Source: UKL13-2 sp044346745 (GTDB lineage: Bacteria > Pseudomonadota > Gammaproteobacteria > Burkholderiales > Usitatibacteraceae). Taken from it: DNA of 35,688 nt. A program made the translations under genes and the position numbers. Shown here in pieces: positions 23,675-32,578 of the stretch. The notes beneath the pieces were generated by a model. That model saw only the letters and a list, made by a program, of their open reading frames with translations, was not told the origin of the DNA and did no database searches. The stretch is taken from the NCBI GenBank assembly GCA_044346745.1, contig JBIIYQ010000018.1:1-35688 (forward strand), written 5' to 3'. The stretch's first letter is position 1; each line of letters starts with the position of its first letter.

Positions 23675-25363
23675 TCATGCGCTTGCCTTCGTTCCCTGCA
23701 CAACGCGAAGTCCTGCTTCACCGTGTGTCTTCTTGCGTTGCTCAAGTGCGGCCTTTACATAGGACGTAAACAACGGATGCCCAGTGCGCGGTGTCGAGGT
23801 GAACTCCGGGTGAAACTGGCAGCCGTAGAACCACGGATGCCCGTGCTTCGCCGGATCAAGTTCGACCATCTCAGTCAGTAACTCGGAATTTGTTCTTGCC
23901 GAAATGACCAAGCCTGCCGCTTCGAGACGCGGCGCATAATGATTGTTTACCTCATAACGATGGCGATGCCGCTCGCTAACCGTCGTGTTCTGATAAATCC
24001 TATAGGCAAGCGTATCTGGCCGCACCGTACAAGGTTGCGCGCCGAGACGCATCGTGCCGCCCAAACGTGAATTCGCATCGCGTTTTTCAATTTGGCCGTC
24101 GTAGTTTTGCCACTCCGTAATCAGCGCAACAACTGGATGGGGGGTATCGGCGTCAAACTCGGTTGAGTTGGCGCCGGCAAGTCCAACTACGTTGCGTGCA
24201 AATTCAATGGCCGCGATCTGCATCCCCAAACAAATCCCCAGATACGGAATCTTGTTTTGCCGCGCAAATTTCACTGCCGCAATCTTGCCCTCTGTACCGC
24301 GTTTACCAAAGCCACCGGGAACCAACACTGCATCCATACGCGCAAGTTGCTCGATGCCCGACTTCTCCATATCCTCGGAATCAAGGTAGTGGATGTTCAC
24401 GCGGGTACGGGTCTGAATACCGGCGTGAATCAAGGCCTCGGAGAGCGACTTGTAGGAATCGGCGAGGTCGACGTACTTCCCTACCATGGCGAGGTCAATC
24501 TCAGCGACCGGATGTTCCAGTGCATCGATAATTCGCTCCCACTGTGTGAGGTCAGCAGGCTGTGGCGTCAGATGCAGCTTACGGCAGACGATTTCATCAA
24601 GCCCTTGCTTGTGAAGCATCTTGGGAATTTTGTAAATCGAGGTCGCGTCGTAACACGAGATCACCGCGCCTTTATCGACGTTGGTGAACAACGCAATTTT
24701 GCGGCGCTCTTCTTCGGGCAGCGGACGGTCACTTCGACACATCACCACATCAGGCTGAATACCGATCTCCCGCAGCTCCTTCACGCTGTGCTGCGTAGGC
24801 TTAGTTTTGATTTCACCCACCGCCGGTAAATACGGCACCAGTGTGAGGTGGATATAGCAGGTGTTGTCGCGGCCTTGCTCGACGCCCATCTGGCGAATGG
24901 CCTCCAAGAACGGCAGTGATTCAATGTCGCCAACGGTGCCGCCGATTTCGATAATGCCAACTTCTGCGTCTACAGTACCGGCAATGATCGAGGACTTAAT
25001 TTCATCGGTGATGTGCGGGATGACCTGCACCGTCGCCCCGAGGTAATCACCACGACGCTCTTTATTGATGACACGCTCGTAAATCTGGCCAGTCGTAAAG
25101 TTGTTGGCCTTCTTCATCTTGGTCGAGACAAACCTCTCGTAGTGCCCGAGGTCGAGGTCGGTTTCTGCGCCGTCGTCGGTCACAAAGACTTCACCGTGCT
25201 GGAAAGGAGACATGGTGCCGGGATCCACGTTTATATACGGATCCAGTTTCATCATGGAGACTTTGATGCCGCGCGATTCAAGAATGGCGGCTAGTGAGGC
25301 GGCAGCGATGCCCTTCCCTAGCGAGGAAACTACACCACCCGTGACGAAAATATACTGTGTCAT
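23675..25363 (-). CDS. pyrG: CTP synthase
   Basis: Makes CTP from UTP, ATP and glutamine. From the ATG at 25363 it has 562 residues, slightly longer than the usual 545 because of a C-terminal tail. The N-terminal synthase domain begins MTQYIFVTGGVVSSLGKG, with K-L-D-P-Y-I-N-V-D-P-G-T-M and the E-I-G-G-T-V-G-D-I-E-S block. The C-terminal class I glutamine amidotransferase has the nucleophile in G-I-C-L-G-M-Q (about 383) and the His-Glu pair in Q-F-H-P-E. The open frame continues 38 codons upstream, but that part is not family sequence. It is divergent from the MtnA-like gene across 156 bp. Confidence 0.97.
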   Translation of the reverse strand: MTQYIFVTGGVVSSLGKGIAAASLAAILESRGIKVSMMKLDPYINVDPGTMSPFQHGEVFVTDDGAETDLDLGHYERFVSTKMKKANNFTTGQIYERVINKERRGDYLGATVQVIPHITDEIKSSIIAGTVDAEVGIIEIGGTVGDIESLPFLEAIRQMGVEQGRDNTCYIHLTLVPYLPAVGEIKTKPTQHSVKELREIGIQPDVVMCRSDRPLPEEERRKIALFTNVDKGAVISCYDATSIYKIPKMLHKQGLDEIVCRKLHLTPQPADLTQWERIIDALEHPVAEIDLAMVGKYVDLADSYKSLSEALIHAGIQTRTRVNIHYLDSEDMEKSGIEQLARMDAVLVPGGFGKRGTEGKIAAVKFARQNKIPYLGICLGMQIAAIEFARNVVGLAGANSTEFDADTPHPVVALITEWQNYDGQIEKRDANSRLGGTMRLGAQPCTVRPDTLAYRIYQNTTVSERHRHRYEVNNHYAPRLEAAGLVISARTNSELLTEMVELDPAKHGHPWFYGCQFHPEFTSTPRTGHPLFTSYVKAALEQRKKTHGEAGLRVVQGTKASA

Positions 25364-25519
25364 GGCCAATATCCGGGAAGGGATGGGTTGGAAATTCAAA
25401 GTATAGCTTAGGAACGGGCCAAGGCGTGCAAACATCAGGACGTGGGGAACTCGCACGACGCACCCCTGTTCCAGCACCTTTCCGTCATACTTCGCAATCT
25501 ACTGATCGTTCAAGCGCGT

Positions 25520-26605
25520 ATGAAATTCACCGAAAAGCCAGTTATCAGCCTTGTCGCTAATCGTGCCGCACATCGTGTGGTGATCGTCGATCAGACGCAG
25601 TTGCCGTTTGTCGTTGAGCCGCGTGCCCTGCTGTCATGGGAAGACTGCGCCGAAGCCATTCGCGCTATGCGGGTACGGGGTGCACCGCTGATCGGTGTCA
25701 CTGCGGCATACGGGATTGCCCTCGCCATGCAGCGGGACGCGACCGATAACTCACTCTTCAGCGCAAGCAGGGCGTTGGCGGCAACTCGCCCAACTGCGGT
25801 GAACCTAGCATGGGCGCTGGATCGAATGGAGCGACGGCTGCTGTCGACCAACCCAGCTGATCGCTCGGACGTCGCTTGGACAGAGGCTGACCAAATCGCG
25901 GCTGAGGATACCAAAAACAATCGGATGATTGGCGAACATGGTCTCGCCATCATTCGTGACATCCTTGCCCGATCCGGCCGCACCGTGAATATTTTGACCC
26001 ACTGCAACGCCGGTCGGATGGCGTGCACAGAATGGGGCACTGCCACTGCGCCCGTTTATCTGGCACAAAAGGAAGGTTTGCCGGTACACGTTTGGGTAGA
26101 GGAAACGCGCCCACGCAATCAGGGACTCATCACCCAGTGGGAGTTGGCCGACGCGGGCGTGAATCACACCTACATCGTTGACAATACAGGTGGACACTTG
26201 ATGCAGCACCAAAAGGTGGATATGGTAATTGTTGGTGTTGATCGTGTTTCACGACGCGGAGATGTGGCCAACAAGATCGGCACCTACCTAAAGGCGCTAG
26301 CCGCACGAGACAATGGTGTTCCCTTCTACGCCGCAGCGCCGATCTCAAGTATCGACATGTCAATCGAAGACGGCGTCCCTGAGATTCAGATCGAGGAGCG
26401 AGATACCAGCGAGGTGTGTATGGTCCGCGGCTGGGATCGCGACGGTTACATCACGGACGTGCGCTTGCTTCGCCCTGGCACAGCTATCGGCAATCCCGGC
26501 TTCGATGTAACGCCGTCGCGCCTTGTCACGGCTCTCATCACCGAACGGGGTATCTTCGCGCCTGAGGATCTCGCCAGCGGCCTGGCTGCGGAGACCACAA
26601 AGTGA
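25520..26605 (+). CDS. mtnA: MtnA-family (methylthio/5-deoxy)ribose-1-phosphate isomerase
   Basis: An aldose-ketose isomerase of the eIF2B-related fold, 361 residues from the ATG at 25520. Catalytic residues are C162 (in T-H-C-N-A-G) and D241 (in V-G-V-D-R-V), lining up with C160 and D240 of Bacillus MtnA; the usual G-A-D-R is G-V-D-R here. The block GDVANKIGTY and the P-F-Y-A-A-A-P-x-S-S-I-D strand follow. The gene ends in GTGA, overlapping a class II aldolase start. That pairing is the mark of the DHAP-shunt/5-deoxyribose disposal route, in which the ketose phosphate is split, rather than the full methionine salvage pathway. No mtnK, mtnP or mtnBCD gene is in the window. The start is uncertain: an upstream ATG at 25442 exists and neither has a strong ribosome site. 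Confidence 0.87.
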   Translation: MKFTEKPVISLVANRAAHRVVIVDQTQLPFVVEPRALLSWEDCAEAIRAMRVRGAPLIGVTAAYGIALAMQRDATDNSLFSASRALAATRPTAVNLAWALDRMERRLLSTNPADRSDVAWTEADQIAAEDTKNNRMIGEHGLAIIRDILARSGRTVNILTHCNAGRMACTEWGTATAPVYLAQKEGLPVHVWVEETRPRNQGLITQWELADAGVNHTYIVDNTGGHLMQHQKVDMVIVGVDRVSRRGDVANKIGTYLKALAARDNGVPFYAAAPISSIDMSIEDGVPEIQIEERDTSEVCMVRGWDRDGYITDVRLLRPGTAIGNPGFDVTPSRLVTALITERGIFAPEDLASGLAAETTK

Positions 26606-27291
26606 CATTCCTGAATCTAAACAATGTCTCACATCTACCGTTGCGTCGTGAGGTGATTGATACGGCACTGCGCATGAATGCGGCCGGCATCAACCAAGGC
26701 AAGTCCGGCAATGTCAGCGTGCGTGTGACTTCAGCGCATTGCGTTTTGGGCGGTTTTCTTGTTACGCCCACTGGATTGGACTACGAAACACTACAGCCCG
26801 AGCAGATCGTTTTTGTCGACATGACGGGCGCTTATGAAGGAGACGTGTTGCCTTCGTCCGAATGGCGCTTTCATCGCGACATTTACGCGGCGCGCCCCGA
26901 AATTCATAGCATCGTTCACACGCACTCAATCTTCGCCACCACTCTAGCAAGCCATCATCGCGACATTCCTCCGTTTCATTACATGATCGCCATTGGAGGC
27001 GGGCGCAATATCCGCTGCGCACCCTACGCAACGTTCGGCACTGCGGAGCTATCGGCGGCAGCCGTGAAAGCGCTTGAGGGGAGGATGGCTTGTCTACTCG
27101 CGCAGCATGGCAGCATCGCGTGCGGCGAGAATCTCAAGAAAGCACTCGCGCTTGCAGTCGAAGTCGAAGTTTTGGCAAAGATGTATTGGCACGCTCTGCA
27201 ACTTGGGGAGCCGCCTCACTTGAGTGACGATGAAATGGCAAGGGTGCTTGAAAAATTTAAAACCTACGGCCAGCAGCCTACCGGATCGTAA
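26602..27291 (+). CDS. Class II (fuculose-phosphate type) aldolase, probable 5-deoxyribulose/methylthioribulose-1-P aldolase
   Basis: A zinc aldolase of 229 residues starting at GTG, 4 bp inside the isomerase gene. The catalytic Glu and zinc ligands are E87, H106, H108 and H169; the gaps between them (19, 2, 61) equal those of E. coli FucA E73, H92, H94, H155. N-terminal marks include G-N-V-S-V-R and T-P-T-G-L-D-Y. Coupling to the MtnA-like isomerase suggests it cleaves the ketose 1-phosphate into dihydroxyacetone phosphate and a C2 aldehyde (acetaldehyde from 5-deoxyribose, methylthioacetaldehyde from methylthioribose). A true fuculose or ribulose-phosphate role is less likely because no sugar kinase is nearby. 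Context-based, but the active-site pattern is firm. Confidence 0.83.
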   Translation: MTFLNLNNVSHLPLRREVIDTALRMNAAGINQGKSGNVSVRVTSAHCVLGGFLVTPTGLDYETLQPEQIVFVDMTGAYEGDVLPSSEWRFHRDIYAARPEIHSIVHTHSIFATTLASHHRDIPPFHYMIAIGGGRNIRCAPYATFGTAELSAAAVKALEGRMACLLAQHGSIACGENLKKALALAVEVEVLAKMYWHALQLGEPPHLSDDEMARVLEKFKTYGQQPTGS

Positions 27292-27470
27292 AGAGTTTTT
27301 TTCTTATGTTTGGCGCATGAACTTTGCACAAAGCTATCAGCTTTTGTCGCAGACAGTCATATGCCAGAGGTTAGGCGAGGGCGCGACAGAACATCCAGTA
27401 TGGGATAATTTGGGGCCATTAGATATATGTGTCGATGCCATGACATTGACCGCCCTCCGGAGAGCCGTAT

Positions 27471-29297
27471 ATGCATGCACAAGCCACACCCGCGTTGATT
27501 AACGACGCGCCGACAAAACATCAAGAACTGTTGGCGTGGGTGGGGGAGGTTGCCGCACTAACACGACCAGATCGTATTTATTGGTGTGATGGCTCGAACG
27601 AAGAATATGATCGCTTGTGTGGTGAGTTGGTTGCAGTTGGCACGTTTCGTAAACTCAACAACAGACTGCGTCCAAATTCTTATCTGGCCCTATCCGATCC
27701 AACCGATGTTGCCCGCGTTGAAGATCGGACCTTCATTTGTTCCGAGCAACAAACTGATGCCGGGCCGACCAACAACTGGATGCCCCCTGCGGAGATGCGC
27801 GCGACACTCAAGAGATTGTTTGCCGGTTCAATGCGCGGACGCACCATGTACGTGGTGCCATTCAGTATGGGCCCCCTCGGCTCACACATCTCGCACATAG
27901 GCGTCGAGATCTCGGATTCCGCTTATGTTGCCGTCAACATGAAACTGATGACACGGATGGGTAGAAAAGTACTTGATGTGCTCGGTGACAATGGCGAGTT
28001 TGTTCCCTGCCTCCACTCAGTTGGCGCGCCGCTTGCGCAAGGCCAAGACGATGTCGCGTGGCCGTCGAACAAGGAACATAAGTACATTGTTCACTTCCCA
28101 GAGACCCGCGAGGTTTGGTCGTATGGTTCGGGCTACGGCGGTAACGCGTTGCTCGGCAAAAAGTGTTTCGCACTACGTATCGCTTCCGTCATGGGAAAAA
28201 AACAAGGCTGGCTTGCCGAACACATGCTGATCCTCGGCGTAAGAACACCTGCCGGAAAAAAACACTACGTAACAGCCGCATTCCCCTCCGCATGCGGCAA
28301 AACGAACTTCGCGATGATGATCCCGCCGGAGCACTTCAAACAGGCCGGTTGGGAAGTGACGACCGTCGGCGACGACATCGCGTGGATCAAACCCGGTGCC
28401 GACGGAAAGATGTACGCCATCAACCCCGAAGCGGGCTTCTTTGGAGTTGCACCGGGTACCTCGTACGCAACAAATCCGAACTGCATGGAGTCCCTTAAAG
28501 CGAACGTCATATTTACAAACGTTGCGCTGACTCCGGAAGGTGATGTCTGGTGGGAGGGTATGACCGAGACGCCACCGGCGTACTTGACCGATTGGCAGGG
28601 CAATGCTTGGACACCCGATTGCGGTCGACCCGCCGCGCATGCCAATGCACGCTTTACTGTGGCAGCAACGTCCTGCCCCTCGCTTGACGCGGAGTGGGAC
28701 AACCCGAGCGGCGTGCCAATTTCAGCGATGATTTTTGGTGGTCGACGCTCAACGACGGTGCCACTTGTTACGGAAGCGAACAGCTGGAATGACGGCGTGT
28801 ACATGGCCGCAACACTGGGTTCCGAAACCACGGCGGCAATCGTCGGGCAGGTCGGTGTGGTGCGTCGCGATCCCTTCGCCATGCTGGCGTTTTGCGGCTA
28901 CAACATGTCCGACTATTTCGCGCACTGGGTCGACATCGGCAGCAAAACGTCGTGTACGCCAAAACTGTACTGCGTGAACTGGTTCCGAAAGGGTGATGAT
29001 GGGAGATTTATCTGGCCGGGCTTTGGCGAAAACATGCGGGTTTTGTCCTGGATTATCGGTCGTGTGGAAGGTACGGCTGAAGCTGATCAAACGGCGCTTG
29101 GTGCAGTCCCGCGTTACAGCGACTTTAACTGGAGCGGGCTGTCATTCGACGAGCAAAAGTATCAATCGATCAGCGCCGTTACACAATCGCAGTGGCGGCA
29201 AGAGCTCAAGTTGCACGATGAGCTGCTGATAAAGCTTTCGCACAATCTTCCTCAGGCGATGCGGGTTCGTTACTCCACACTCAGCAACACAATCTAG
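27471..29297 (+). CDS. pckG: Phosphoenolpyruvate carboxykinase (GTP)
   Basis: Converts oxaloacetate and GTP to phosphoenolpyruvate, the entry step of gluconeogenesis. 608 residues, the GTP-family length, distinct from the ATP-type PckA. Visible marks: R-T-M-Y-V-V-P-F-S-M-G-P, the substrate-binding Y-G-G-N near 226, the P-loop F-P-S-A-C275-G-K-T-N with the active-site cysteine, the G-D-D-I-A-W metal site, and F-G-G-R-R near 424. A GGAGAG ribosome site stands 7 nt before the ATG. The 180-bp upstream gap includes a -10-like GATAAT at 27404-27409; no FNR box is seen. Not in an obvious operon. Confidence 0.97.
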   Translation: MHAQATPALINDAPTKHQELLAWVGEVAALTRPDRIYWCDGSNEEYDRLCGELVAVGTFRKLNNRLRPNSYLALSDPTDVARVEDRTFICSEQQTDAGPTNNWMPPAEMRATLKRLFAGSMRGRTMYVVPFSMGPLGSHISHIGVEISDSAYVAVNMKLMTRMGRKVLDVLGDNGEFVPCLHSVGAPLAQGQDDVAWPSNKEHKYIVHFPETREVWSYGSGYGGNALLGKKCFALRIASVMGKKQGWLAEHMLILGVRTPAGKKHYVTAAFPSACGKTNFAMMIPPEHFKQAGWEVTTVGDDIAWIKPGADGKMYAINPEAGFFGVAPGTSYATNPNCMESLKANVIFTNVALTPEGDVWWEGMTETPPAYLTDWQGNAWTPDCGRPAAHANARFTVAATSCPSLDAEWDNPSGVPISAMIFGGRRSTTVPLVTEANSWNDGVYMAATLGSETTAAIVGQVGVVRRDPFAMLAFCGYNMSDYFAHWVDIGSKTSCTPKLYCVNWFRKGDDGRFIWPGFGENMRVLSWIIGRVEGTAEADQTALGAVPRYSDFNWSGLSFDEQKYQSISAVTQSQWRQELKLHDELLIKLSHNLPQAMRVRYSTLSNTI

Positions 29298-29347
29298 CTA
29301 GCGCGTAGCCACGGCAGAGGCTATTCTCCGAGCGGGCACCGCGCGGC

Positions 29348-29638
29348 TTACACAGCGGCCCGCGCCCTTCGCGCAGCCGCTTGCTCTTCTTCTAGCCTTT
29401 GCTGCTCTAGAAAGCGATTCTGCCTCGCGATTTCCACACGCGCCGCCGCTGAATTGCGTTCCGCCTCCGCCCGTCGGGGACCTTCCTCAACTACACTGAC
29501 CACCCGTCGCTGGTTTTCTTGAGGACGTTGCCGACGTTCCGCACGACGTTCATTCTGCGTTATTTTGCTAGGAACACGAATGACTTGCCAGCAACGCATT
29601 GCTTCGCAGTGGCCAATCGACTGGGCATCGCAGCGCAC
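29348..29638 (-). CDS. Doubtful small charged protein, possibly the 3' part of a longer gene
   Basis: A GTG-started frame of 96 residues: a Cys-containing start (C-D-A and M-R-C-W-Q-V-I-R-V-P) followed by a highly charged Arg/Glu/Ala helix-forming tail (about 35-96). No ribosome site is visible. The same frame is open for about 40 codons upstream, beyond a TGA directly before the GTG, so this may be the end of a gene broken by a nonsense change. No family recognised. The Arg/Glu/Ala repeats could also arise by chance in GC-rich DNA. Confidence 0.35.
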   Translation of the reverse strand: MRCDAQSIGHCEAMRCWQVIRVPSKITQNERRAERRQRPQENQRRVVSVVEEGPRRAEAERNSAAARVEIARQNRFLEQQRLEEEQAAARRARAAV

Positions 29639-29802
29639 TCAGTGTCGCTCAGTGCGCGATCTAGCTCGGACACCGAGGTCAACTATTGATACTGGCATGT
29701 TCCACGGACCATATACGTTCTCGGACAAGTTCTGCGTTTTAGAGTGATTCTGCACACACTGCCCCTAACACGCCGGTTCGATTCCCTCACGTAGGGCCGA
29801 CA

Positions 29803-30258
29803 CTATTTTTCCCCCTTTTCACAGGTATCGGCAATTTTTTTACCTTCCATATTCATGGTCATACTGCCGCGCGGGCTGTTGACATTCATTTTCATTTTGT
29901 ACTCGTCTTTGCCGTTGTGTGTCAGTTTGCCATCACCTGTGGTACCGTCGACACACTTCAACGACCACGTAACGGTATTGCCGTCAATCTTGGGTTGAAC
30001 GGGGTCACACTTACCTTCACCGCGCGGCATCAGCGGGGTGCTTTGTTCATTCCACTTCGCTTCGCCCGGCTTGACACACTTCGTTACCGTCATGCCGTTG
30101 GCCATTCTTGCCGCCAGCTCGGGAGCCATGCCCGGCATGTCTATTTTGCCGGTGATCTGCCAGAGTCCGGGCGGCATTTCTCTCATGTCGGCGGCTGTTG
30201 CTCTTAAGCCCGTCACGCTAACTGCAAAAAACATAAGCAGCAAAAGAGGGTTCCTCAT
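29803..30258 (-). CDS. DUF3617-type exported protein
   Basis: A 151-residue protein with a Sec signal peptide (about 1-23, M-R-N-P-L-L-L-L-M-F-F then A-T-A-A). The mature part shows the DUF3617 pattern: P-G-L-W-Q-I-T near 30, a C-V-K-P segment, a second Cys pair in W-S-L-K-C-V-D and a final C-E-K-G near the end, with strands between. Function of the family is unknown; it is periplasmic and common in proteobacteria. The ATG at 30258 has a GGAGAA site 6 nt upstream and the signal peptide begins there, so the longer frame to 30426 is rejected. Divergent from the TerC gene. Confidence 0.8.
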   Translation of the reverse strand: MRNPLLLLMFFAVSVTGLRATAADMREMPPGLWQITGKIDMPGMAPELAARMANGMTVTKCVKPGEAKWNEQSTPLMPRGEGKCDPVQPKIDGNTVTWSLKCVDGTTGDGKLTHNGKDEYKMKMNVNSPRGSMTMNMEGKKIADTCEKGEK

Positions 30259-30392
30259 TACTCGTTCTCCAATCAGCGGTTGGCAAAGAATCGATGCTAC
30301 GCCGCAACCGACACACTGGCAACAAGGTACAGGCATGCTCGCAGGACGGCAATCCCACAGTAACAAGCATGTATGATGTATCTCAACCACAG

Positions 30393-30439
30393 CACCCCGA
30401 TTTGTCGGCAAAATGGTCGCAAACAATAGCGGCGGGGTG
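30393..30439 (+). promoter_or_regulatory. Hairpin that can cover the terC ribosome site
   Basis: CACCCCG (30393-30399) pairs perfectly with CGGGGTG (30433-30439), enclosing 33 nt. The right arm lies 8-14 nt before the ATG at 30447 and contains the only Shine-Dalgarno-like bases. The fold would hide the ribosome site. TerC-family genes are often under metal or pH riboswitches, but I do not see the conserved yybP-ykoY core. Confidence 0.45.
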
Positions 30440-30446
30440 AAAATAC

Positions 30447-31346
30447 ATGGAAATCATGTCGATGGAGTTTCTGCAGGCGTTGCTGGCGATTATCGCCATC
30501 GATCTCGTGTTGGCGGGCGACAACGCCATCGTGATTGGCCTTGCGGCGCGAAATCTACCGCCCCACCTGCAAAAGAAAGCGGTTTTCTGGGGTGCCATCG
30601 GTGCAGTAGTTGTTCGCGCCGTGTTGACAATGGGTGTTGTCTGGCTGCTAAAGATCCCTGGCTTTCTTCTTGCCGGCGGTCTCGCGCTTATCTGGATCGC
30701 CTATCAGTTGGTGGCGGACGAGGGCGGAGAGCACGACCACATTCAGGGCGGAACCACCTTCCGGCAGGCGATTCAGACCATTGTGGTCGCGGATGCCATC
30801 ATGGGCGTGGACAATGTGCTTGCCGTTGCGGGTGCGGCCCACGGCAGCTTCCTCTTGGTCATCATTGGCTTGCTGGTGAGCATCCCAATCGTGATGTGGG
30901 GCTCGACGCTGATTCTGAAATGGGTCGAACGGTTCCCACAGATTATCGTTTTTGGAGCAGGTATTCTGGGTTGGACTGCAGCCAAGATGATCATGTCTGA
31001 GCCGCTCATCAAACAATTTTTTGTCGAACACCACGAGTGGAGAATCGTTCTCTATGTGTTCTGTATCGGCATCGTGATGTGTATTCCGCTGCTAAAGCGC
31101 CTCCAGGGCCGGTTATCAGCCACGCCGATTTGTTTTGCTTTCACCATCGTCTGGTTGACGGTGTTTGATTACTTGGAGGAATACACCGCAGCCAGGTACT
31201 TTCCGACAGGCGACGCGCCAATTGCGATGGACCTCATCGATCTGGTGATGTGGGTAGGCTGGATTCCGTTCGTCATTATGTTGACGAAGGCTCTTACACC
31301 AACAGCACCACCAGCAGCACCGAAAGCCGCCGATCAGGCGTCGTGA
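30447..31346 (+). CDS. TerC family integral membrane protein (YjbE type)
   Basis: A 299-residue membrane protein with about eight helices and the two TerC signatures, D-L-V-L-A-G-D-N-A-I-V-I (about 19-30) and D-A-I-M-G-V-D-N-V-L-A-V (near 116-127), whose Asp and Asn residues lie within the membrane. The family exports metals, notably manganese, or supports metal loading of secreted proteins. A His/Glu/Asp-rich loop (E-G-G-E-H-D-H, near 93) may bind metal. The C-terminal tail is Pro/Ala-rich. The last 13 bp overlap the end of the convergent threonine dehydratase gene. Possible translational control by a 5' hairpin. Substrate not shown by sequence. Confidence 0.88.
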   Translation: MEIMSMEFLQALLAIIAIDLVLAGDNAIVIGLAARNLPPHLQKKAVFWGAIGAVVVRAVLTMGVVWLLKIPGFLLAGGLALIWIAYQLVADEGGEHDHIQGGTTFRQAIQTIVVADAIMGVDNVLAVAGAAHGSFLLVIIGLLVSIPIVMWGSTLILKWVERFPQIIVFGAGILGWTAAKMIMSEPLIKQFFVEHHEWRIVLYVFCIGIVMCIPLLKRLQGRLSATPICFAFTIVWLTVFDYLEEYTAARYFPTGDAPIAMDLIDLVMWVGWIPFVIMLTKALTPTAPPAAPKAADQAS

Positions 31347-32545
31347 TGCACCGCGCGGGCGCGAAAGCCGATTGCGGCCAAGCGCCCGACGATCTCGTCG
31401 ATATGCGACGCGTTGCGCGTCTTAAGAACAAATTCCACCTCGGCACTTTGCACCGGAAGGTTGGTAAAGGCGCGTTGGTGATGCACTTCTTCGATGTTGG
31501 CATTCGATTCGGCGATCACACTCGTGATCTTGGCCAGCGCACCCGGTAGATCGCGCAACTCGACCTTGATGCGCGCCAATCGGCCGGAACGCACCATTCC
31601 GCGCTGGATGATTTCAGCCAGCATGAGTGGATCAATATTTCCGCCGCACAACACCAAACCAACTTTGCGACCGACGAAACGATCGCGGTGACGCATCAGC
31701 GCCGCCAACGAAACGGCACCGGCACCTTCCACCACGGTTTTTTCGATTTCGAGCAACATCACAATGGCTTGCTCGATATCTCCCTCGTCGACCAGCACAA
31801 TATCGGTCACGAGCTTCTCTACAATCGCAAGCGTGTGTTTGCCCGGCTCCTTGACCGCGATCCCTTCGGCAATCGTAGAAGGACCGTAACTCGCCGTGGT
31901 GTGGTTAATGGCCGCGAACATGGATGCATAACGCGTGGCCTCAACACCAACCACGTCTATCGATGGCTTTAGGGCCTTGGCGGCGGTGGCGATGCCAGAT
32001 ATCAGTCCGCCGCCCCCAACAGCGATGGCGAGAGTATCGATATCGGGTTGCTGCTCTAGCATTTCGAGCGCAATCGTGCCCTGGCCGGCAATGACCTTTT
32101 CATCATCGTACGGGTGGACAAACACCAGTCCGTGTTCCTCCGCCAGCGCAAACGCGCGGGCTTTTGCTTCATCGAAGCCTTCCCCATGTAACACCACCTC
32201 GGCACCGTGGCGACGCGTCATCTCCACCTTTACATTAGGCGTGTAGAGCGGCATCACGATCACACTGGGGATGCCAAGGCGGGATGCGTGGTGTGCAACC
32301 CCTTGGGCGTGGTTGCCGGCACTAGCGGCAATCACACCGCGCTGCTTCTGCGCTTCTGTCAGCGATGCCAGTTTATTCAGGGCACCACGTTCCTTAAAGC
32401 TTGCTGTGAACTGATGATTTTCGAACTTGAGATAAACCTCCGCGCCGGTAATCTCAGACAACGTTCGCGAATACAAACATGGCGTTGTGACAACATGCCC
32501 CTTCAACGTTTGCGCTGCATGCTGGATGTCGGCGAGACTGATCAT
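31334..32545 (-). CDS. ilvA: Threonine ammonia-lyase with C-terminal ACT domain
   Basis: A PLP enzyme that deaminates threonine (or serine) to 2-oxobutyrate (pyruvate). 403 residues: a fold-type II domain with the Schiff-base Lys in F-T-A-S-F-K-E-R-G-A (about residue 53) and the PLP phosphate loop A-V-G-G-G-G-L-I-S-G. One ACT domain (about 328-400: R-L-A-R-I-K-V-E-L-R-D-L-P-G-A-L) follows for allosteric control. The 403-residue, single-ACT form differs from biosynthetic IlvA of E. coli (514 residues, two ACT-like modules) and resembles the catabolic type, so tdcB-like is an equally fair name. Tail-to-tail overlap of 13 bp with terC; dadA lies 33 bp upstream on the same strand, suggesting an amino-acid catabolic pair. 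Confidence 0.92.
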   Translation of the reverse strand: MISLADIQHAAQTLKGHVVTTPCLYSRTLSEITGAEVYLKFENHQFTASFKERGALNKLASLTEAQKQRGVIAASAGNHAQGVAHHASRLGIPSVIVMPLYTPNVKVEMTRRHGAEVVLHGEGFDEAKARAFALAEEHGLVFVHPYDDEKVIAGQGTIALEMLEQQPDIDTLAIAVGGGGLISGIATAAKALKPSIDVVGVEATRYASMFAAINHTTASYGPSTIAEGIAVKEPGKHTLAIVEKLVTDIVLVDEGDIEQAIVMLLEIEKTVVEGAGAVSLAALMRHRDRFVGRKVGLVLCGGNIDPLMLAEIIQRGMVRSGRLARIKVELRDLPGALAKITSVIAESNANIEEVHHQRAFTNLPVQSAEVEFVLKTRNASHIDEIVGRLAAIGFRARAVHHDA

Positions 32546-32578
32546 TCGTGGCCTATTGAACCTGGAGTTCGTGAAAAC

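Noticed and set aside
27186..27202. Sigma-54-like TGGCAC...TGCA pattern
   Set aside because: It lies inside the aldolase coding sequence with no gene start suitably downstream; probably chance.
29765..29800. T-arm-like GGTTCGATTCC suggesting a tRNA gene
   Set aside because: The flanking bases do not form a 5-bp T stem, and no anticodon arm or acceptor pairing could be found upstream; at most a remnant.
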